A stretch of 64,000 nucleotides of DNA from G965197675 sp965197675 (GTDB taxonomy: Bacteria > Chloroflexota > Dehalococcoidia > Plut-88900): the NCBI GenBank assembly GCA_965197675.1, contig OZ240221.1, positions 2,604,001 to 2,668,000 on the forward strand, written 5' to 3'. This document shows, one piece after another, positions 1 to 9,911 of this stretch. The position numbers were made by a program, and so were the translations under genes. The notes beneath the pieces are model-generated. The model was not told the DNA's origin, did no database searches, and saw only the letters and a list, made by a program, of their open reading frames with translations. How positions within the stretch are numbered: position 1 is the first letter of the stretch; the number at the start of each line of letters is the position of its first letter.

Positions 1-806
1 ACTCCGCCAAGAACCTCACCTTCGACCAGATGAACGAAGAGCTGCAGAGAATCCTCACAGAGCGAGTGATGAGAGAGGCCCAAGCCCTTGACGCATCCCT
101 CCCCTCCATCCTAGCCGCCCACGTCTCCATCTCCCAGGCCACAGTCGGCTCCGAGAAGACGATGATGGTGGGCAACGACCACGTCCTCCTCCTCAGCAAC
201 ATCGCCCTTCCCGCCTTCGACTACGTCGCCCTGGGGCACATCCACAAGATGCAGGTGCTCAACCAGTCCCCGCCCGTAGTCTACAGCGGCAGCCTCCAAC
301 GGGTGGACTTCAGCGAAGAGAAGGATGACAAGGGATTCTACGTCATCGACATAGACCCCACTCTGGAGCAGGGCCGAAGAGTAACCGATTATCGATTTCA
401 ACAGGTCAACGCCAGGCCCTTCGTGACCATAGACGTAACCATCCAACCCACCGACCCAGACCCAACAGCCACAGTCTTGAGGGAGATCGAGCGCCGCCCC
501 ATCTCTGGTGCGGTGGTCAGAGTGAGAATCCAGGTCCCCGCCGAGCTGGAGGGCATGGTTCGAGAGACAGAGCTGAGAAAGGCGCTGAAAGGAGCCCACT
601 TCATAGCAGCCATCTCCAAGAACGTGGATAAGACCAGAACAACCCGGCTTCAGGGCCAGGCCGTCGAGGCCATGACCCCATTGGACGCCCTCAGGGCCTA
701 CCTGGACTCGATTGCTCAGGAACGAGGTTGGTCAGAGCGACAGATTCAAGAGTTCATGGATCACGGCGAGTCCTTGATTCGAGAAGTGCATACCCAAGAA
801 GAATAA
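1..806 (+). CDS. sbcD: DNA repair exonuclease SbcD/Mre11, 3' part
   Basis: Nuclease subunit of the SbcCD (Mre11-Rad50 type) complex, which opens hairpins and processes double-strand DNA ends in the cytoplasm. The reading frame is already open at base 3, so the gene begins upstream of the window; the ATG at 30 is internal. Visible metallophosphoesterase motifs are an AHVSIS stretch near 120 and GHIHK near 234, which carry metal-binding histidines, followed by the YSGSLQR segment typical of SbcD. The N-terminal D-x-H and GNHD motifs are missing because of the window edge. The C-terminal half is the less conserved capping/SbcC-binding region. SbcC would be expected next to it but no sbcC follows downstream, so it may lie upstream or elsewhere. 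Confidence 0.88.
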   Translation, partial: SAKNLTFDQMNEELQRILTERVMREAQALDASLPSILAAHVSISQATVGSEKTMMVGNDHVLLLSNIALPAFDYVALGHIHKMQVLNQSPPVVYSGSLQRVDFSEEKDDKGFYVIDIDPTLEQGRRVTDYRFQQVNARPFVTIDVTIQPTDPDPTATVLREIERRPISGAVVRVRIQVPAELEGMVRETELRKALKGAHFIAAISKNVDKTRTTRLQGQAVEAMTPLDALRAYLDSIAQERGWSERQIQEFMDHGESLIREVHTQEE

Positions 807-886
807 GGCTTCGGCCTATGATATGATTTGAGCGCAAGCTGCCTAGTCACTAGAATAATCCAAATCCACCTATCCGAGGTTATTGA

Positions 887-1972
887 ATGAATATACTGGA
901 CTACATGGAGAAATACGACTTTGAACAGATGTCCATGTACACCGACAAAGAGGTGGGGTTGAGGGCCTTCATCTGCATTCACGATACCACCCTTGGCCCA
1001 GCCTGTGGCGGCACCCGAATGTGGCCCTTCGCCACCGAAGAAGAGGCCGCCATGGATGTCCTTAGACTGGCCAGGGCCATGACCTACAAATCCTCGCTGG
1101 CTGGACTGGACCTGGGAGGTGGCAAGGCCCTCATCATGGGAGACGCCACTACCGACAAGACCGAGGCTTTAATGAGAGCCCACGGTCGCTTCGTCGATAC
1201 CCTGGGAGGCAGATACGTCACCACGGAGGACGTGGGGATAGTCGTAGACGACGTCGTCAACATGAGAAAGGAAACGCCCTATTCCGCTGGTCTCCCCGCG
1301 TCTCACGGAGGTCTGGGCGGCGCGGAGGTGATCACCGGTTACGGAATCTACGTAGGCTCAAAAGCCTGTATGAAAGAGGTGACCGGCTCCGATTCCTTGA
1401 GTGGAAAGACCGTCGCTATCCAGGGGTTTGGAAAGGTGGCCTACAGCTACGCCGAGTACCTGAACAAAGAGGGCGCCAGGATAATCGCTGCCGACGTCAA
1501 TGAGAGCAGAGTAGCCAGGGCTGTCGAGATGGGCGCCACCATCGTTAGCCCCGAGGACATTTACGACGTTGAATGCGACGTCTTCTCCCCCAATGCACTG
1601 GGCGGCGTCCTGAACAGCGACACCATTCCCAGGATCAAGGCTCCAATAGTCGCAGGAGCAGCCAACAACCAGCTCCTGGAAGATAAACACGCCGATGAGC
1701 TTCAACAGGCAGGGATTCTCTACGCCCCCGATTATGCCATCAATCCCGGCGGCATCATCACGGTGGCCTGTGAGATGGGTGGTTACGGCCGGGAAGCAGC
1801 GATGGAACAGACGGCAAGAGTCCACGACACCCTGTCCAACATCTTTTCCTTGGCTAAGTCAGAGGGGACCACCACGGCTAGAGCAGCTGACCGCCTAGCG
1901 GAAGATAGGATAGCCAAGGTTCGCAAAGTCAAACGCATCTACCCTGGAGACAACCAGCACCACGGACAATAG
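887..1972 (+). CDS. Leucine dehydrogenase family (Glu/Leu/Phe/Val dehydrogenase)
   Basis: NAD(P)-dependent oxidative deaminase of branched-chain or aromatic amino acids, reversibly giving the 2-oxo acid and ammonia. The protein is 361 residues, the usual length for leucine dehydrogenase. The GPACGGTRMWP segment (about residues 38-47) and LDLGGGKA with Lys80 match the substrate and catalytic lysine region of the family. A Rossmann GFGKVAYSYAEYL motif lies near residue 185 and an NPGGI segment near the C-terminus. The ATG is preceded by GAGG eight bases upstream. It ends only two bases from the convergent secDF stop. Leucine, valine or phenylalanine specificity cannot be decided by reading. Confidence 0.88.
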   Translation: MNILDYMEKYDFEQMSMYTDKEVGLRAFICIHDTTLGPACGGTRMWPFATEEEAAMDVLRLARAMTYKSSLAGLDLGGGKALIMGDATTDKTEALMRAHGRFVDTLGGRYVTTEDVGIVVDDVVNMRKETPYSAGLPASHGGLGGAEVITGYGIYVGSKACMKEVTGSDSLSGKTVAIQGFGKVAYSYAEYLNKEGARIIAADVNESRVARAVEMGATIVSPEDIYDVECDVFSPNALGGVLNSDTIPRIKAPIVAGAANNQLLEDKHADELQQAGILYAPDYAINPGGIITVACEMGGYGREAAMEQTARVHDTLSNIFSLAKSEGTTTARAADRLAEDRIAKVRKVKRIYPGDNQHHGQ

Positions 1973-1974
1973 CA

Positions 1975-4401
1975 TTAGCGCTGCCGCGCTCCCGCCAGGC
2001 GTAGTTGCACTCTGTGCCAGATCTTGCCGAACTCCCCCTTCTCCCACATCACCAGCAGCTGAGTCGCAATGAATATCGAGCTGTAAGTACCAGAGATGGT
2101 ACCTATCAGCAGCACCAGAACGAAGGGCTGTAAAGTTACTCCACCGAACAGAAGTAGCGCCACCAATGCGAAGGCCGTGGTAAGACTCGTATTCAGTGAT
2201 CGCCCGATGGTCTCCAGGAGGCTATCATTCACCACCACCTCGAAGCTATCGTGTCGGCGGTTCTGCACGTTTTCACGCACTCGGTCAAAGACCACGATGG
2301 TGTCGTTAATGCTGTAACCTATCACCGCCAGCAGGGCCGTAATCACCATCGTGGTCACTTCCATGTCGAAGAGCTTGCCCATGAGGGAGAATATCCCCAG
2401 TACCAGAGCAACGTCGTGGGCTAAGGCGATGATGGCGCAGGCGCTATAGCGAACGAAGTGGGGCATCTTTCGGAAAGCCCAGGCAATATACAGGAAGATG
2501 CCCACTACGGCCACCAGAACGGCAATAGCCGCATTTCGCACCGTCTCAGCGGCTATGATGGGTGAGACGAAGGACACCTCAAACCTATCTATACTGGTAG
2601 GGCCGAATCTGTCTTCCAGCTCCTGTTTTATGAGCTCGCTATCTGATAGGCCTAGATTCCCCTCTTGGTCCACCTCCCCCTGAGCCAGCGTACGCGTTCG
2701 GATCAGGAAGGAGTTAGCCCCGAGGCGTTGAATGATAGCATCACCATGTCCGACCGCAGACAACTCCTCGCGCAGCGCCGACTCGGTGACATCTGCCGCC
2801 CTCAGGAGCTGCGCGTCGGCGGGATTTACGAAGCTGATCTCTACAGTGGCCCCACTGGAGAACTCGATACCCGTCTTGAAAGAAGGTGGGAATATTAGCG
2901 AGAATATGCCCGGGGTGAGTATTATGGCTGAGATGGCTATATACCAGAACCGCTTGTCCACTATGTTAAGGCGCCACCCCGAAGAGCGAGATGGCGCTAC
3001 GGCCTGCCCGTCTTCGGTACTTTCCCTTCCTTCGTCCTCCACGTCCTCCGAAGTCACGTTGAAGAGATCCAGCCTTCCTTCCAAACGCGGCCCAATGAAG
3101 AAGCGTAAAAAGCTTCGTGTCACAAAGATGGCGGTGAACATGCTGGTCACTACGCCTATGGCCAGAGTTATGGCAAACCCTGTTACCAGCGGAGTTCCCA
3201 GTCTGTCTCCAAACCACCATAGGATGGCGCAGGTGATGAGGGTGGAGATATTACTGTCTCTAATCGCCGTCCACGCTCGGTTAAACCCAGCCTCTACGGC
3301 ACCTTTCAGGCTTCTACCGGCTCTTAGCTCCTCTTTGAGGCGCTCGAATATCAGAATGTTGGCGTCAACCGCCATACCAATGGAGAGAATGAATCCGGCG
3401 AGACCCGCCAAGGTTAGAGTCACCGGTATCAGCTTGAAGGTGCCCAGCACTATTAGGCCGTAGACGATTAGAGCCCCTGCCGCGAGGGCGCCTGGCAGCC
3501 TGTAGTAGACCACGATAAAGACTAAAACCATCAGAAGACCGACAACACCAGCAACCAAGCTCTTATTTACCGATTCAGCGCCGAGGGTGGCATCCACGTC
3601 GTCTTCTCGTATAAGCTCTATGGCGATGGGCAATGCCCCAGCGTTAAGCTGAATAGCCAAATCTTCGGCCTCGCTAATGCTCAGTCCAGTTATCACGCCC
3701 TGATCGGATATGACCGCTTGAACGGTTGGGGCAGATATAAGCTGATCGTCGAGGAAGATACCTAATGGCTGGTCAAGAAGCCTCTCAGTGATCTGCTCGA
3801 AGAGCCTACCCCCTTCCCTGTTGAACTGGAATGCAACCTGGGGAAGATTGGTGCCAGGGTCCAGAACAACTTGGGCATTGGCCTCCATGAACCGTCCCGT
3901 CAGGTGCACCTGCTGCCCAGCGGAGCTAGTGCCCATGGCCGGGTCCCAAATGATGCTGCTATTTTCATCCAGCACGGGGGTGCCGTCTTCTCTGAGTCGG
4001 TGCTGCCTGAAGTCCAGTTGAGCGGTGGCGCCGATTAGCCTCTTGGCTCTCTCAATGTCCCGGATACCGGGAATCTGAACCAGAACTCGGTCGTCTCTCA
4101 CCCTCTGGACGATGGGTTCAGAGACGCCGAAGGCGTCAATTCGTCTTCGGATGATGTTGACCACGCCATCCACCTGGTCAGAGGAGACGCTTTCCCCTTC
4201 AATGGGCTTGGCCTCATATACCAGGTGAGCACCACCCTTTAAGTCCAACCCCTGGCGAAATCCCTCTCGCTCGATCCCGAAATAGGCGATGTTCTCAGGG
4301 ACGACCACCACCAAGGCTGCTATCACAAGAAGCCCTATTATCAACAGCCTCAGATTGTTGCCTTGGGGCAGGTATCGGAGGAGTCGCAGAATGGTTAGCA
4401 C
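1975..4401 (-). CDS. secDF: Fused preprotein translocase subunit SecDF
   Basis: Membrane motor accessory to SecYEG that uses the proton gradient to pull exported proteins across the membrane. SecD and SecF are one 808-residue chain. The SecD half has a first membrane segment near residues 18-38, GLDLKGGAHLVYEA around 50, the large periplasmic domain, and the membrane signature GMAVDANILIFERLKEEL. An acidic/serine linker (about 445-475) joins the SecF half, which has GIEFSSGATVEI and the signature GYSINDTIVVFDRVREN. It is the last gene of the minus-strand run from rplS, 149 bases after cca. Many bacteria encode SecD and SecF separately; fusions are known in several phyla. Confidence 0.95.
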   Translation of the reverse strand: MLTILRLLRYLPQGNNLRLLIIGLLVIAALVVVVPENIAYFGIEREGFRQGLDLKGGAHLVYEAKPIEGESVSSDQVDGVVNIIRRRIDAFGVSEPIVQRVRDDRVLVQIPGIRDIERAKRLIGATAQLDFRQHRLREDGTPVLDENSSIIWDPAMGTSSAGQQVHLTGRFMEANAQVVLDPGTNLPQVAFQFNREGGRLFEQITERLLDQPLGIFLDDQLISAPTVQAVISDQGVITGLSISEAEDLAIQLNAGALPIAIELIREDDVDATLGAESVNKSLVAGVVGLLMVLVFIVVYYRLPGALAAGALIVYGLIVLGTFKLIPVTLTLAGLAGFILSIGMAVDANILIFERLKEELRAGRSLKGAVEAGFNRAWTAIRDSNISTLITCAILWWFGDRLGTPLVTGFAITLAIGVVTSMFTAIFVTRSFLRFFIGPRLEGRLDLFNVTSEDVEDEGRESTEDGQAVAPSRSSGWRLNIVDKRFWYIAISAIILTPGIFSLIFPPSFKTGIEFSSGATVEISFVNPADAQLLRAADVTESALREELSAVGHGDAIIQRLGANSFLIRTRTLAQGEVDQEGNLGLSDSELIKQELEDRFGPTSIDRFEVSFVSPIIAAETVRNAAIAVLVAVVGIFLYIAWAFRKMPHFVRYSACAIIALAHDVALVLGIFSLMGKLFDMEVTTMVITALLAVIGYSINDTIVVFDRVRENVQNRRHDSFEVVVNDSLLETIGRSLNTSLTTAFALVALLLFGGVTLQPFVLVLLIGTISGTYSSIFIATQLLVMWEKGEFGKIWHRVQLRLAGARQR

Positions 4402-4550
4402 GAGGTGTTCCTATTCAATAGACCTGTAGGAGTTACTACATAATAACGTTTCGAGGGGTTTCTGGATACAAGATCATGGTATCGGTTATACAGGAAAACA
4501 GCTCCAACACGAGTATTGAGCATTATTGTTCGTCTTCCACTCATGCGTTG

Positions 4551-6050
4551 CTACCGACGAGCATGATTCCACCCTAGATTTTTGCCCACCAGCTCCAATG
4601 CCTCTTCTTTGGTGGAGACCTCTCCTATAGCGCTAGCCTCTTTCACCTCTTCCAGAAGTCTTCCGATGAGAGGACCTGGTGATAGCTCAAACTCTTCCAT
4701 CAAATCGTGGCCTGTTACTAGGGGCTTCTGGTACTGCTCCCGTTCTTTGTACAGACCAGTGTACAAGATATGCCTGCATTGCTCGGAATAGCTACGCCAC
4801 TCCTCCCCGTCCAGTAGCGGCCCTCGAGCAGCCCTGTAGTCGGCTAAGTTGACCAACACGGTATCTACAGCAGCGTCCCCGGTGTCCCGGAAATATCTGT
4901 AGATAGCTTTATCTGTGGGCAAATGCCCTTTGTTGCTCATGAGGCCTGGTCTAAGGTGATGCAGGACGATATCTCGGGCCAGCTTGGTTTCGCGGCGAGT
5001 GAATCGCAGCCGTCTTAGTATATCTTCCGTCATCTCAGCACCCACTTCAGGATGCCCAAAGAACCTTATCCTTCCTGAGTCCTCAATGGTCTTCATTCGG
5101 GGTTTTCCCACGTCGTGGAGCAGGCCCGCCAGTTTGACTACTGCTCTTCTGCCGGATGCCTCTCTGGACTCACCCACCAGATGAGAAGAATACTCGCCAA
5201 CCCAGGACAGAGAGGCAATGAACTCGTCTCCCTCCGTGATGCTGTCGCTCAACATCTGATCCAATACACCCACAGTCTCTACGCTGTGATCATAGACGTC
5301 CCAATGGTGTTCTTTGGGCTGGCTCACACCACGAGCCTCGTCCAGCCCTGGTAGCAATATGCTCATAAGGCCCAACTCATCCATGAGCCGAAGCCACCTA
5401 TAGCTATGGTCTGTAGCCAGGATAGAGCACAGGTCCACCCTTGCCCTTTCAGCAGCTACCTGGGTCAGCAGGGTGGCGTCTCTCTTGATAAGGGATTGGG
5501 TCTCTGGTTCGAGGGAGAAATTCAGCTCGGCGGCAATTCGCAAGGCTCTCAGCAGGCGCGCAGGGTCTCGACGAAACGCATCGTCCCTGACCGCCCTGAT
5601 CACACTCTTCTCCAGGTCCTCAAGCCCTGAGAAAAGATCGATCACTTCTGGAGCGTAACCATCTTGTCCAAGGGCGCTTAGAGGAACAGCCATGGCATCG
5701 ATGGTGAGATCTCTCCTTTCCAGGTCGTCAAGTATGTCCCCCTTTGTAGACGTAAGGTCTATCTGCCATGGAATATCTGAAGATCCCTCCGGCTGTAGGG
5801 CTACTCTTGCCACCCGCTCGTCTTTGCCCAGAACTACCAGGGTTCCATCTAAATGGCTCGCGAGGGCCTTACCAGTCTCTTCAGCATCGCCTCTAACTAC
5901 TATATCGATGTCGTGGGTAGTCCGACCTAGGAGACTATCCCGTAGGTATCCACCCACTAGGAATGCTTCCAGGTTACTGGCGAGCAAAAAGTCTCGTACT
6001 TTTCGCAGAACGAGAGGTATATCAGTTCCCAGCTGCACTTGACGAGTCAT
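4551..6050 (-). CDS. cca: CCA tRNA nucleotidyltransferase / poly(A) polymerase family with HD domain
   Basis: Adds or repairs the 3' CCA end of tRNAs. The nucleotidyltransferase signature GGYLRDSLLG followed by DIDIVVRGD, the RRDLTIDAMA segment and RRDPARLLRALRIA are all present. A C-terminal HD hydrolase domain has LLHDVGKP. The open frame extends to 6140, but that start would run into def, whose stop is at 6091; I chose the ATG at 6050 (protein MTRQVQLG...), which leaves a 40-base gap. The result is about 499 residues, in the family range. Poly(A)-polymerase activity cannot be excluded from sequence alone. It is relevant to the window because the tRNA-Arg here lacks an encoded CCA. Confidence 0.9.
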   Translation of the reverse strand: MTRQVQLGTDIPLVLRKVRDFLLASNLEAFLVGGYLRDSLLGRTTHDIDIVVRGDAEETGKALASHLDGTLVVLGKDERVARVALQPEGSSDIPWQIDLTSTKGDILDDLERRDLTIDAMAVPLSALGQDGYAPEVIDLFSGLEDLEKSVIRAVRDDAFRRDPARLLRALRIAAELNFSLEPETQSLIKRDATLLTQVAAERARVDLCSILATDHSYRWLRLMDELGLMSILLPGLDEARGVSQPKEHHWDVYDHSVETVGVLDQMLSDSITEGDEFIASLSWVGEYSSHLVGESREASGRRAVVKLAGLLHDVGKPRMKTIEDSGRIRFFGHPEVGAEMTEDILRRLRFTRRETKLARDIVLHHLRPGLMSNKGHLPTDKAIYRYFRDTGDAAVDTVLVNLADYRAARGPLLDGEEWRSYSEQCRHILYTGLYKEREQYQKPLVTGHDLMEEFELSPGPLIGRLLEEVKEASAIGEVSTKEEALELVGKNLGWNHARR

Positions 6051-6090
6051 CAACAAAGTTAGGTTCGAACCAGTGCCGACTAACAGGCTA

Positions 6091-6573
6091 CTACTCTTTC
6101 TCGGTGTCGTCCAGCTTGTACAGATTATCCATGCTCTCAAGCAGGTCTGTGTACAGAGTGCCCTGGATATGGCCCACCTCGTGTTCGAGGGCTTGGGCCA
6201 GCAAGTCCTTCGCCTTCAGGCGAACCTCTTTGCCCTTCAGATTCAACCCCTTCACAGTAACCGTCTCGGATCTATTTATCACGCCTCGGTATCCAGGGAT
6301 ACTCAGACAGCCTTCCGTGACTTCACGTTCTCCCACCTGCTTAACCAACTCCGGATTGACCATAGTCAGGACGTCTTCACCGGGAACCTGGATCACGATA
6401 ACCCTTAACGAAGCACCAACTTGGGGAGCGGCAAGGCCCACACCATCGTTGGCCTTCATAGTGTCTACCATATCTTCGACCAGCTTACTAATGGAATCAT
6501 CAATGTTCCTGACCCGCTTGGCCTTCTGTCGCAATATTGGGTCAGGCACCAGACGCAGCGGCAGAACTGCCAC
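6091..6573 (-). CDS. def: Peptide deformylase
   Basis: Removes the formyl group from the N-terminal methionine of new proteins. All three family motifs are visible in 160 residues: GVGLAAPQVG (about 44-53), EGCLSIPG with the metal-binding Cys, and HEVGH with two metal-binding His and the catalytic Glu. The start is a GTG; the sequence just upstream (ACGGAGG, seven-base spacing) is a good ribosome site and fixes it. It lies between priA (81-base gap) and cca (40-base gap) on the same strand, a common housekeeping arrangement in bacteria. Confidence 0.96.
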   Translation of the reverse strand: MAVLPLRLVPDPILRQKAKRVRNIDDSISKLVEDMVDTMKANDGVGLAAPQVGASLRVIVIQVPGEDVLTMVNPELVKQVGEREVTEGCLSIPGYRGVINRSETVTVKGLNLKGKEVRLKAKDLLAQALEHEVGHIQGTLYTDLLESMDNLYKLDDTEKE

Positions 6574-6654
6574 TTCGGACCTCCGTAGTCAACTCTAGTT
6601 ATCATCTATCCAGTGTCGACGATATTTTAGGAAAAGTTTTGAATAGTGTAAAGC

Positions 6655-9138
6655 TCACAGAAGGGAAACTGGATCGATATCCACAGCCCATCTGTCAGGT
6701 AAAGCTATAGGTTCCAGGAAACCGGTTGGGTCAGGAGTGCGCACCAGAACCTGCCATCGATACCGACCTCTGATCCTCTGGATAAAACACGGGACGGGGC
6801 CAAGGATGTCGGTTTCCGGCAACCCCTTGGCGTCTCTCTCTCGCCTGAGCAGCCTGGTAAAGCGCTGGACCTCTTTTTGAGCATAGGCCGAGTTGGTATG
6901 GTTATAAACCAGTCTGGCAAAGCTGTTGAAGGGTGGGTAGCTATGATGACGCCGATAGGCAATCTCCTGATTGTAAAAGGACTGATAGTCGTGGTTCGCC
7001 GCCGCCAAGATGGCGTAATGGTTAGGATTGAAGGTTTGGACTATGACCTGTCCGCCCAGTGGTCCTCTTCCCGCCCTGCCTGCCACTTGGGTCAGGATTT
7101 GAAACACCCGCTCCCCGGCGCGAAAATCAGGCAAATTTACGCCCACGTCGGCAGAGATGACTCCGACGAGAGTCACTCGGGGCATATGCAGTCCCTTCGC
7201 TATCATCTGAGTCCCCACCAGTACATCCGCCTCGTGAGACATGAACTTTCGAAGTATCTCCTCATGGGAGAGTTTAGAGTTTGTAGTATCTCTGTCCCAG
7301 CGCAGCACTCGAGCTTTCGGAAAGGTTTTCAGCACCTCCTCTTCAACTCTCTGAGTGCCTACGCCGAGAAAGCTTATTCGAATGCTTCCGCAACTGGGGC
7401 ATGTTCGCGGACGACCTGACGAGAGTCCACAGTGATGACATACCATTTTGTCCCAAGCCGAGTGGTAGATGAGGCCGACATCACACCGTTTACATCTTAA
7501 GGACTGTCCACACTCTCGACATTGCACAAAGGTAGCCGACCCTCTTCGGTTCAAGAAGAGAATGATCTGTTCTTGAGCGTCAAGAGCCAACTCCATTGCC
7601 TGGTACAACGACTTGCTGAAGACTCCTCGATTGCCCTCCTTCAGCTCTGTTCGATAGTCTACAATCTCCACTCGGGGCAACTTCTGCTCCTCTGCTGTCT
7701 TCCGAGGCATTGCGCGCTGAATATCACCGTTTCCGTTGGTCACGATTCTATGGGGAAGCTCAAGGAGGTGAAACTCATCCCGACTGGCTCGATAGTATGT
7801 CTCCACGTCTGGAGTAGCGCTTCCCAGAATCACCACGGCACCAGTGAGCTTAGCCAACCTTAACGCCACTTCTCTTGCGTGGTATCTAGGAGGTGGATCA
7901 GCCTGCTTGTAGGAGGGATCGTGTTCCTCGTCCAGGACTATCAGTCCCAGATCAGGCTGGGGAGCATAGATAGCGCTGCGAGAACCAATCACCACGTCGA
8001 ACTCCCCTTCTTTGATTCGCCACCACTCATCGAAATGTTCACCCGGAGAGAGTTTGCTGTGTAAGACGGCAACCCTGTTCGGGAAACGAGAACCGAACCG
8101 ATTGATTGTCTGAGGCGTAAGGGCTATCTCGGGGACAAGCACCAGACCCCGTTTACCATTGGACACGGCCTTTTCTAAGGCTCGAAGGTACAGCTCAGTC
8201 TTGCCGCTTCCTGTGACACCATGTAACAACAAGGCAGATCCAGCCTCCCCATCTCCTCGGATATCGTTCGAGCTCATCGCTGCAGCGATGGACCTCCACA
8301 CCCCCTCCTGTGTAGGTGTTAGAGCGGGAGGTGGCTCCTGCCGAAACTGTTTCGACCCCAGTGGGTCCCTTTGAACCCTAACCTGCTCGATGTTTACTAA
8401 ACCCTTCCCCTCTAGGGCTCGACTCACCGAAAGACTTATCCCCAACTCCCTCAGGTGAGATGTTTCAAGAGGTGCCGATTCCGACAGAAGGATTTCTAGT
8501 AGAGCCGCCTGCTGTGGAGCTCTTCGCTTCCTAAGCTCATCAACCTTTCGGATAGCTTCATCTCTATCGACGGCAAGTCGTACCGTCGGCTTGTATTTGG
8601 GGCCTACCGAAGGCTTGGCCCAGCGCCATTTACGCTCCAATATGCCTCTCCTGGAAAGCTGCTCCGCAGCTCTAGCAGCCCTGGCTCCCAGAGCTTTTCT
8701 TATGACACTCAGCTCCACTTGCTCCTTGGAGCGCACGTATTCCAGGATCTCATGTTGAATAGGGGTCGGAGAGGTGACCGGGGCGTCTCCGTTTGGCCCC
8801 ACAGATAGATAAGTTAGGACTCGCCTGCGAAACCCCGGAGGCAACATCAGGGCCACACTGTCGAAGAGGGACGCAAGATAGTGTTCGGCTATCCAGCGGG
8901 CCAGCTCTAGTTGTGCCTGGGTGAGGAGGGAGGTGGAATCTATGAGGGAATGGACTTCCCTGGTCTCTTCCACCAAGGGCTGTGATGTGATCTCAAAGAC
9001 TATCCCTTGAAGTATCCTGGGCCCAAAGGGTACCCATACCGAGTGGGCCGCTTCCAGAGGCATGTGATCGGGAATGGAGTAGCTGAAGGTCCGCCGTTGA
9101 GTCCACGGGGAATCGACGGCCACCTCTGCATATCTCAT
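6655..9138 (-). CDS. priA: Primosomal protein N' (replication restart helicase PriA)
   Basis: 3'-5' superfamily 2 helicase that reloads the replisome at repaired forks. The chain is 827 residues. An N-terminal DNA-binding domain is followed by Walker A GVTGSGKTELYL near residue 305 and the DEEH Walker B in LDEEHDPSYKQ. A cysteine-rich zinc insertion follows (CRECG, CKRCD, CHHCG, CPSCG), then the QMIAKG helicase motif. These together are specific for PriA. It sits 38 bases downstream of rplS and upstream of def. Confidence 0.96.
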   Translation of the reverse strand: MRYAEVAVDSPWTQRRTFSYSIPDHMPLEAAHSVWVPFGPRILQGIVFEITSQPLVEETREVHSLIDSTSLLTQAQLELARWIAEHYLASLFDSVALMLPPGFRRRVLTYLSVGPNGDAPVTSPTPIQHEILEYVRSKEQVELSVIRKALGARAARAAEQLSRRGILERKWRWAKPSVGPKYKPTVRLAVDRDEAIRKVDELRKRRAPQQAALLEILLSESAPLETSHLRELGISLSVSRALEGKGLVNIEQVRVQRDPLGSKQFRQEPPPALTPTQEGVWRSIAAAMSSNDIRGDGEAGSALLLHGVTGSGKTELYLRALEKAVSNGKRGLVLVPEIALTPQTINRFGSRFPNRVAVLHSKLSPGEHFDEWWRIKEGEFDVVIGSRSAIYAPQPDLGLIVLDEEHDPSYKQADPPPRYHAREVALRLAKLTGAVVILGSATPDVETYYRASRDEFHLLELPHRIVTNGNGDIQRAMPRKTAEEQKLPRVEIVDYRTELKEGNRGVFSKSLYQAMELALDAQEQIILFLNRRGSATFVQCRECGQSLRCKRCDVGLIYHSAWDKMVCHHCGLSSGRPRTCPSCGSIRISFLGVGTQRVEEEVLKTFPKARVLRWDRDTTNSKLSHEEILRKFMSHEADVLVGTQMIAKGLHMPRVTLVGVISADVGVNLPDFRAGERVFQILTQVAGRAGRGPLGGQVIVQTFNPNHYAILAAANHDYQSFYNQEIAYRRHHSYPPFNSFARLVYNHTNSAYAQKEVQRFTRLLRRERDAKGLPETDILGPVPCFIQRIRGRYRWQVLVRTPDPTGFLEPIALPDRWAVDIDPVSLL

Positions 9139-9176
9139 CGAGAATCCCGACCAGACACTTAATCGCTATTCGTGAC

Positions 9177-9539
9177 CTAGGAGTAACCCTTCTCTCGGAT
9201 GCGCGCCGCTTTGCCGGAACGCTCTCTCAGATAGTAGAGCCGAGCCCGTCGAACACGCCCGCGGCGGACTACTTCGACCCGCTGAAGCCGTGGGGAGTGG
9301 ATCAGAAAAGTCTTCTCGACTCCAACTCCATGGGAAGTTCGCCTTACCGTAAAGTTAGCATCGGGGCCACCTGAGCGAATCTTAAGAACCGTTCCCTGAA
9401 AAGCCTGAGAGCGCTCCCTGTTACCCTCTACAACCAAGGCGTGTACCTTGACGGTATCCCCCGGATGAATTTCGGGAACATCGGGTTTACCCTGAATGTT
9501 TGCTACTGATGCTTCGTCTATTTTCTTTAGCTGAGCCAT
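9177..9539 (-). CDS. rplS: 50S ribosomal protein L19
   Basis: Large-subunit protein at the 30S-50S interface. The 120-residue length is typical, and PEIHPGDTVKVHALVVEGNRERSQAF and GVGVEKTFLIHSPR are L19 signatures. Basic C-terminal segments (RRGRVRRARLYYLRERSGKAARI) fit rRNA contact. It is the first gene of the rplS-priA-def-cca-secDF run; trmD and rpsP, its usual partners elsewhere, are not adjacent, and trmD is at 34 kb here. Confidence 0.97.
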   Translation of the reverse strand: MAQLKKIDEASVANIQGKPDVPEIHPGDTVKVHALVVEGNRERSQAFQGTVLKIRSGGPDANFTVRRTSHGVGVEKTFLIHSPRLQRVEVVRRGRVRRARLYYLRERSGKAARIREKGYS

Positions 9540-9911
9540 GGTCTTTCTCTAAGTATCGGGTTAGCACTTAACTCTCTTCTACAAGTGGATGTTACAGGGT
9601 TAATCAAAGGTTTTCAACAACCCTTCCCACATTGGATACACTGATCACGTCGCATCCCGCCGCACTTGGCTATCCGTCTACCCATCTCCTGGCCAAATGC
9701 GAGTCATCAGCGACCGAGGCGTTTGCCCAATCTCGCCGACTGCTAAGAGGCCAGGGCGCTGTGCGCCAAGACCACGGGCTCAGTCAGACCCTTCTCTTCG
9801 AGGTGGCAAGACATCGGGGAAGACCCCCAGGGTTTGGGAGCCGTGGTTGGGGTACAGGGGCCTTAGACCTCCTTGGGAGAGCGCTAGGCCGGGCTTGACG
9901 GAACATCCGGG
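9540..9911. other. Intergenic stretch between the LRR island and rplS
   Basis: Holds the rplS promoter candidate (9589-9617) and, at its upstream end (about 9833-9911), the tail of the tandemly duplicated LRR cassette, a near copy of 12235-12311. Open frames across it (for example 9632-9898 plus) have no recognisable protein features. Immediately beyond the duplicated tail a short minus-strand frame reads like coding sequence and may be gene debris left at the duplication edge. Confidence 0.5.
9589..9617 (-). promoter_or_regulatory. Candidate sigma-70 promoter of rplS
   Basis: On the minus strand TTGAAA (9612-9617) is followed after 17 bases by TAACAT (9589-9594), about 50 bases upstream of the rplS ATG. 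The -35 matches five of six consensus bases and the -10 four of six. Position and spacing fit a promoter for the rplS operon, but no experiment supports it. Confidence 0.45.

Noticed and set aside
2732..3463. 243-residue frame antisense to secDF
   Set aside because: secDF on the other strand has full family motifs; this frame has none.
9632..9898. Plus-strand frame across the rplS upstream gap
   Set aside because: Overlaps the duplicated non-coding tail and shows no motif.
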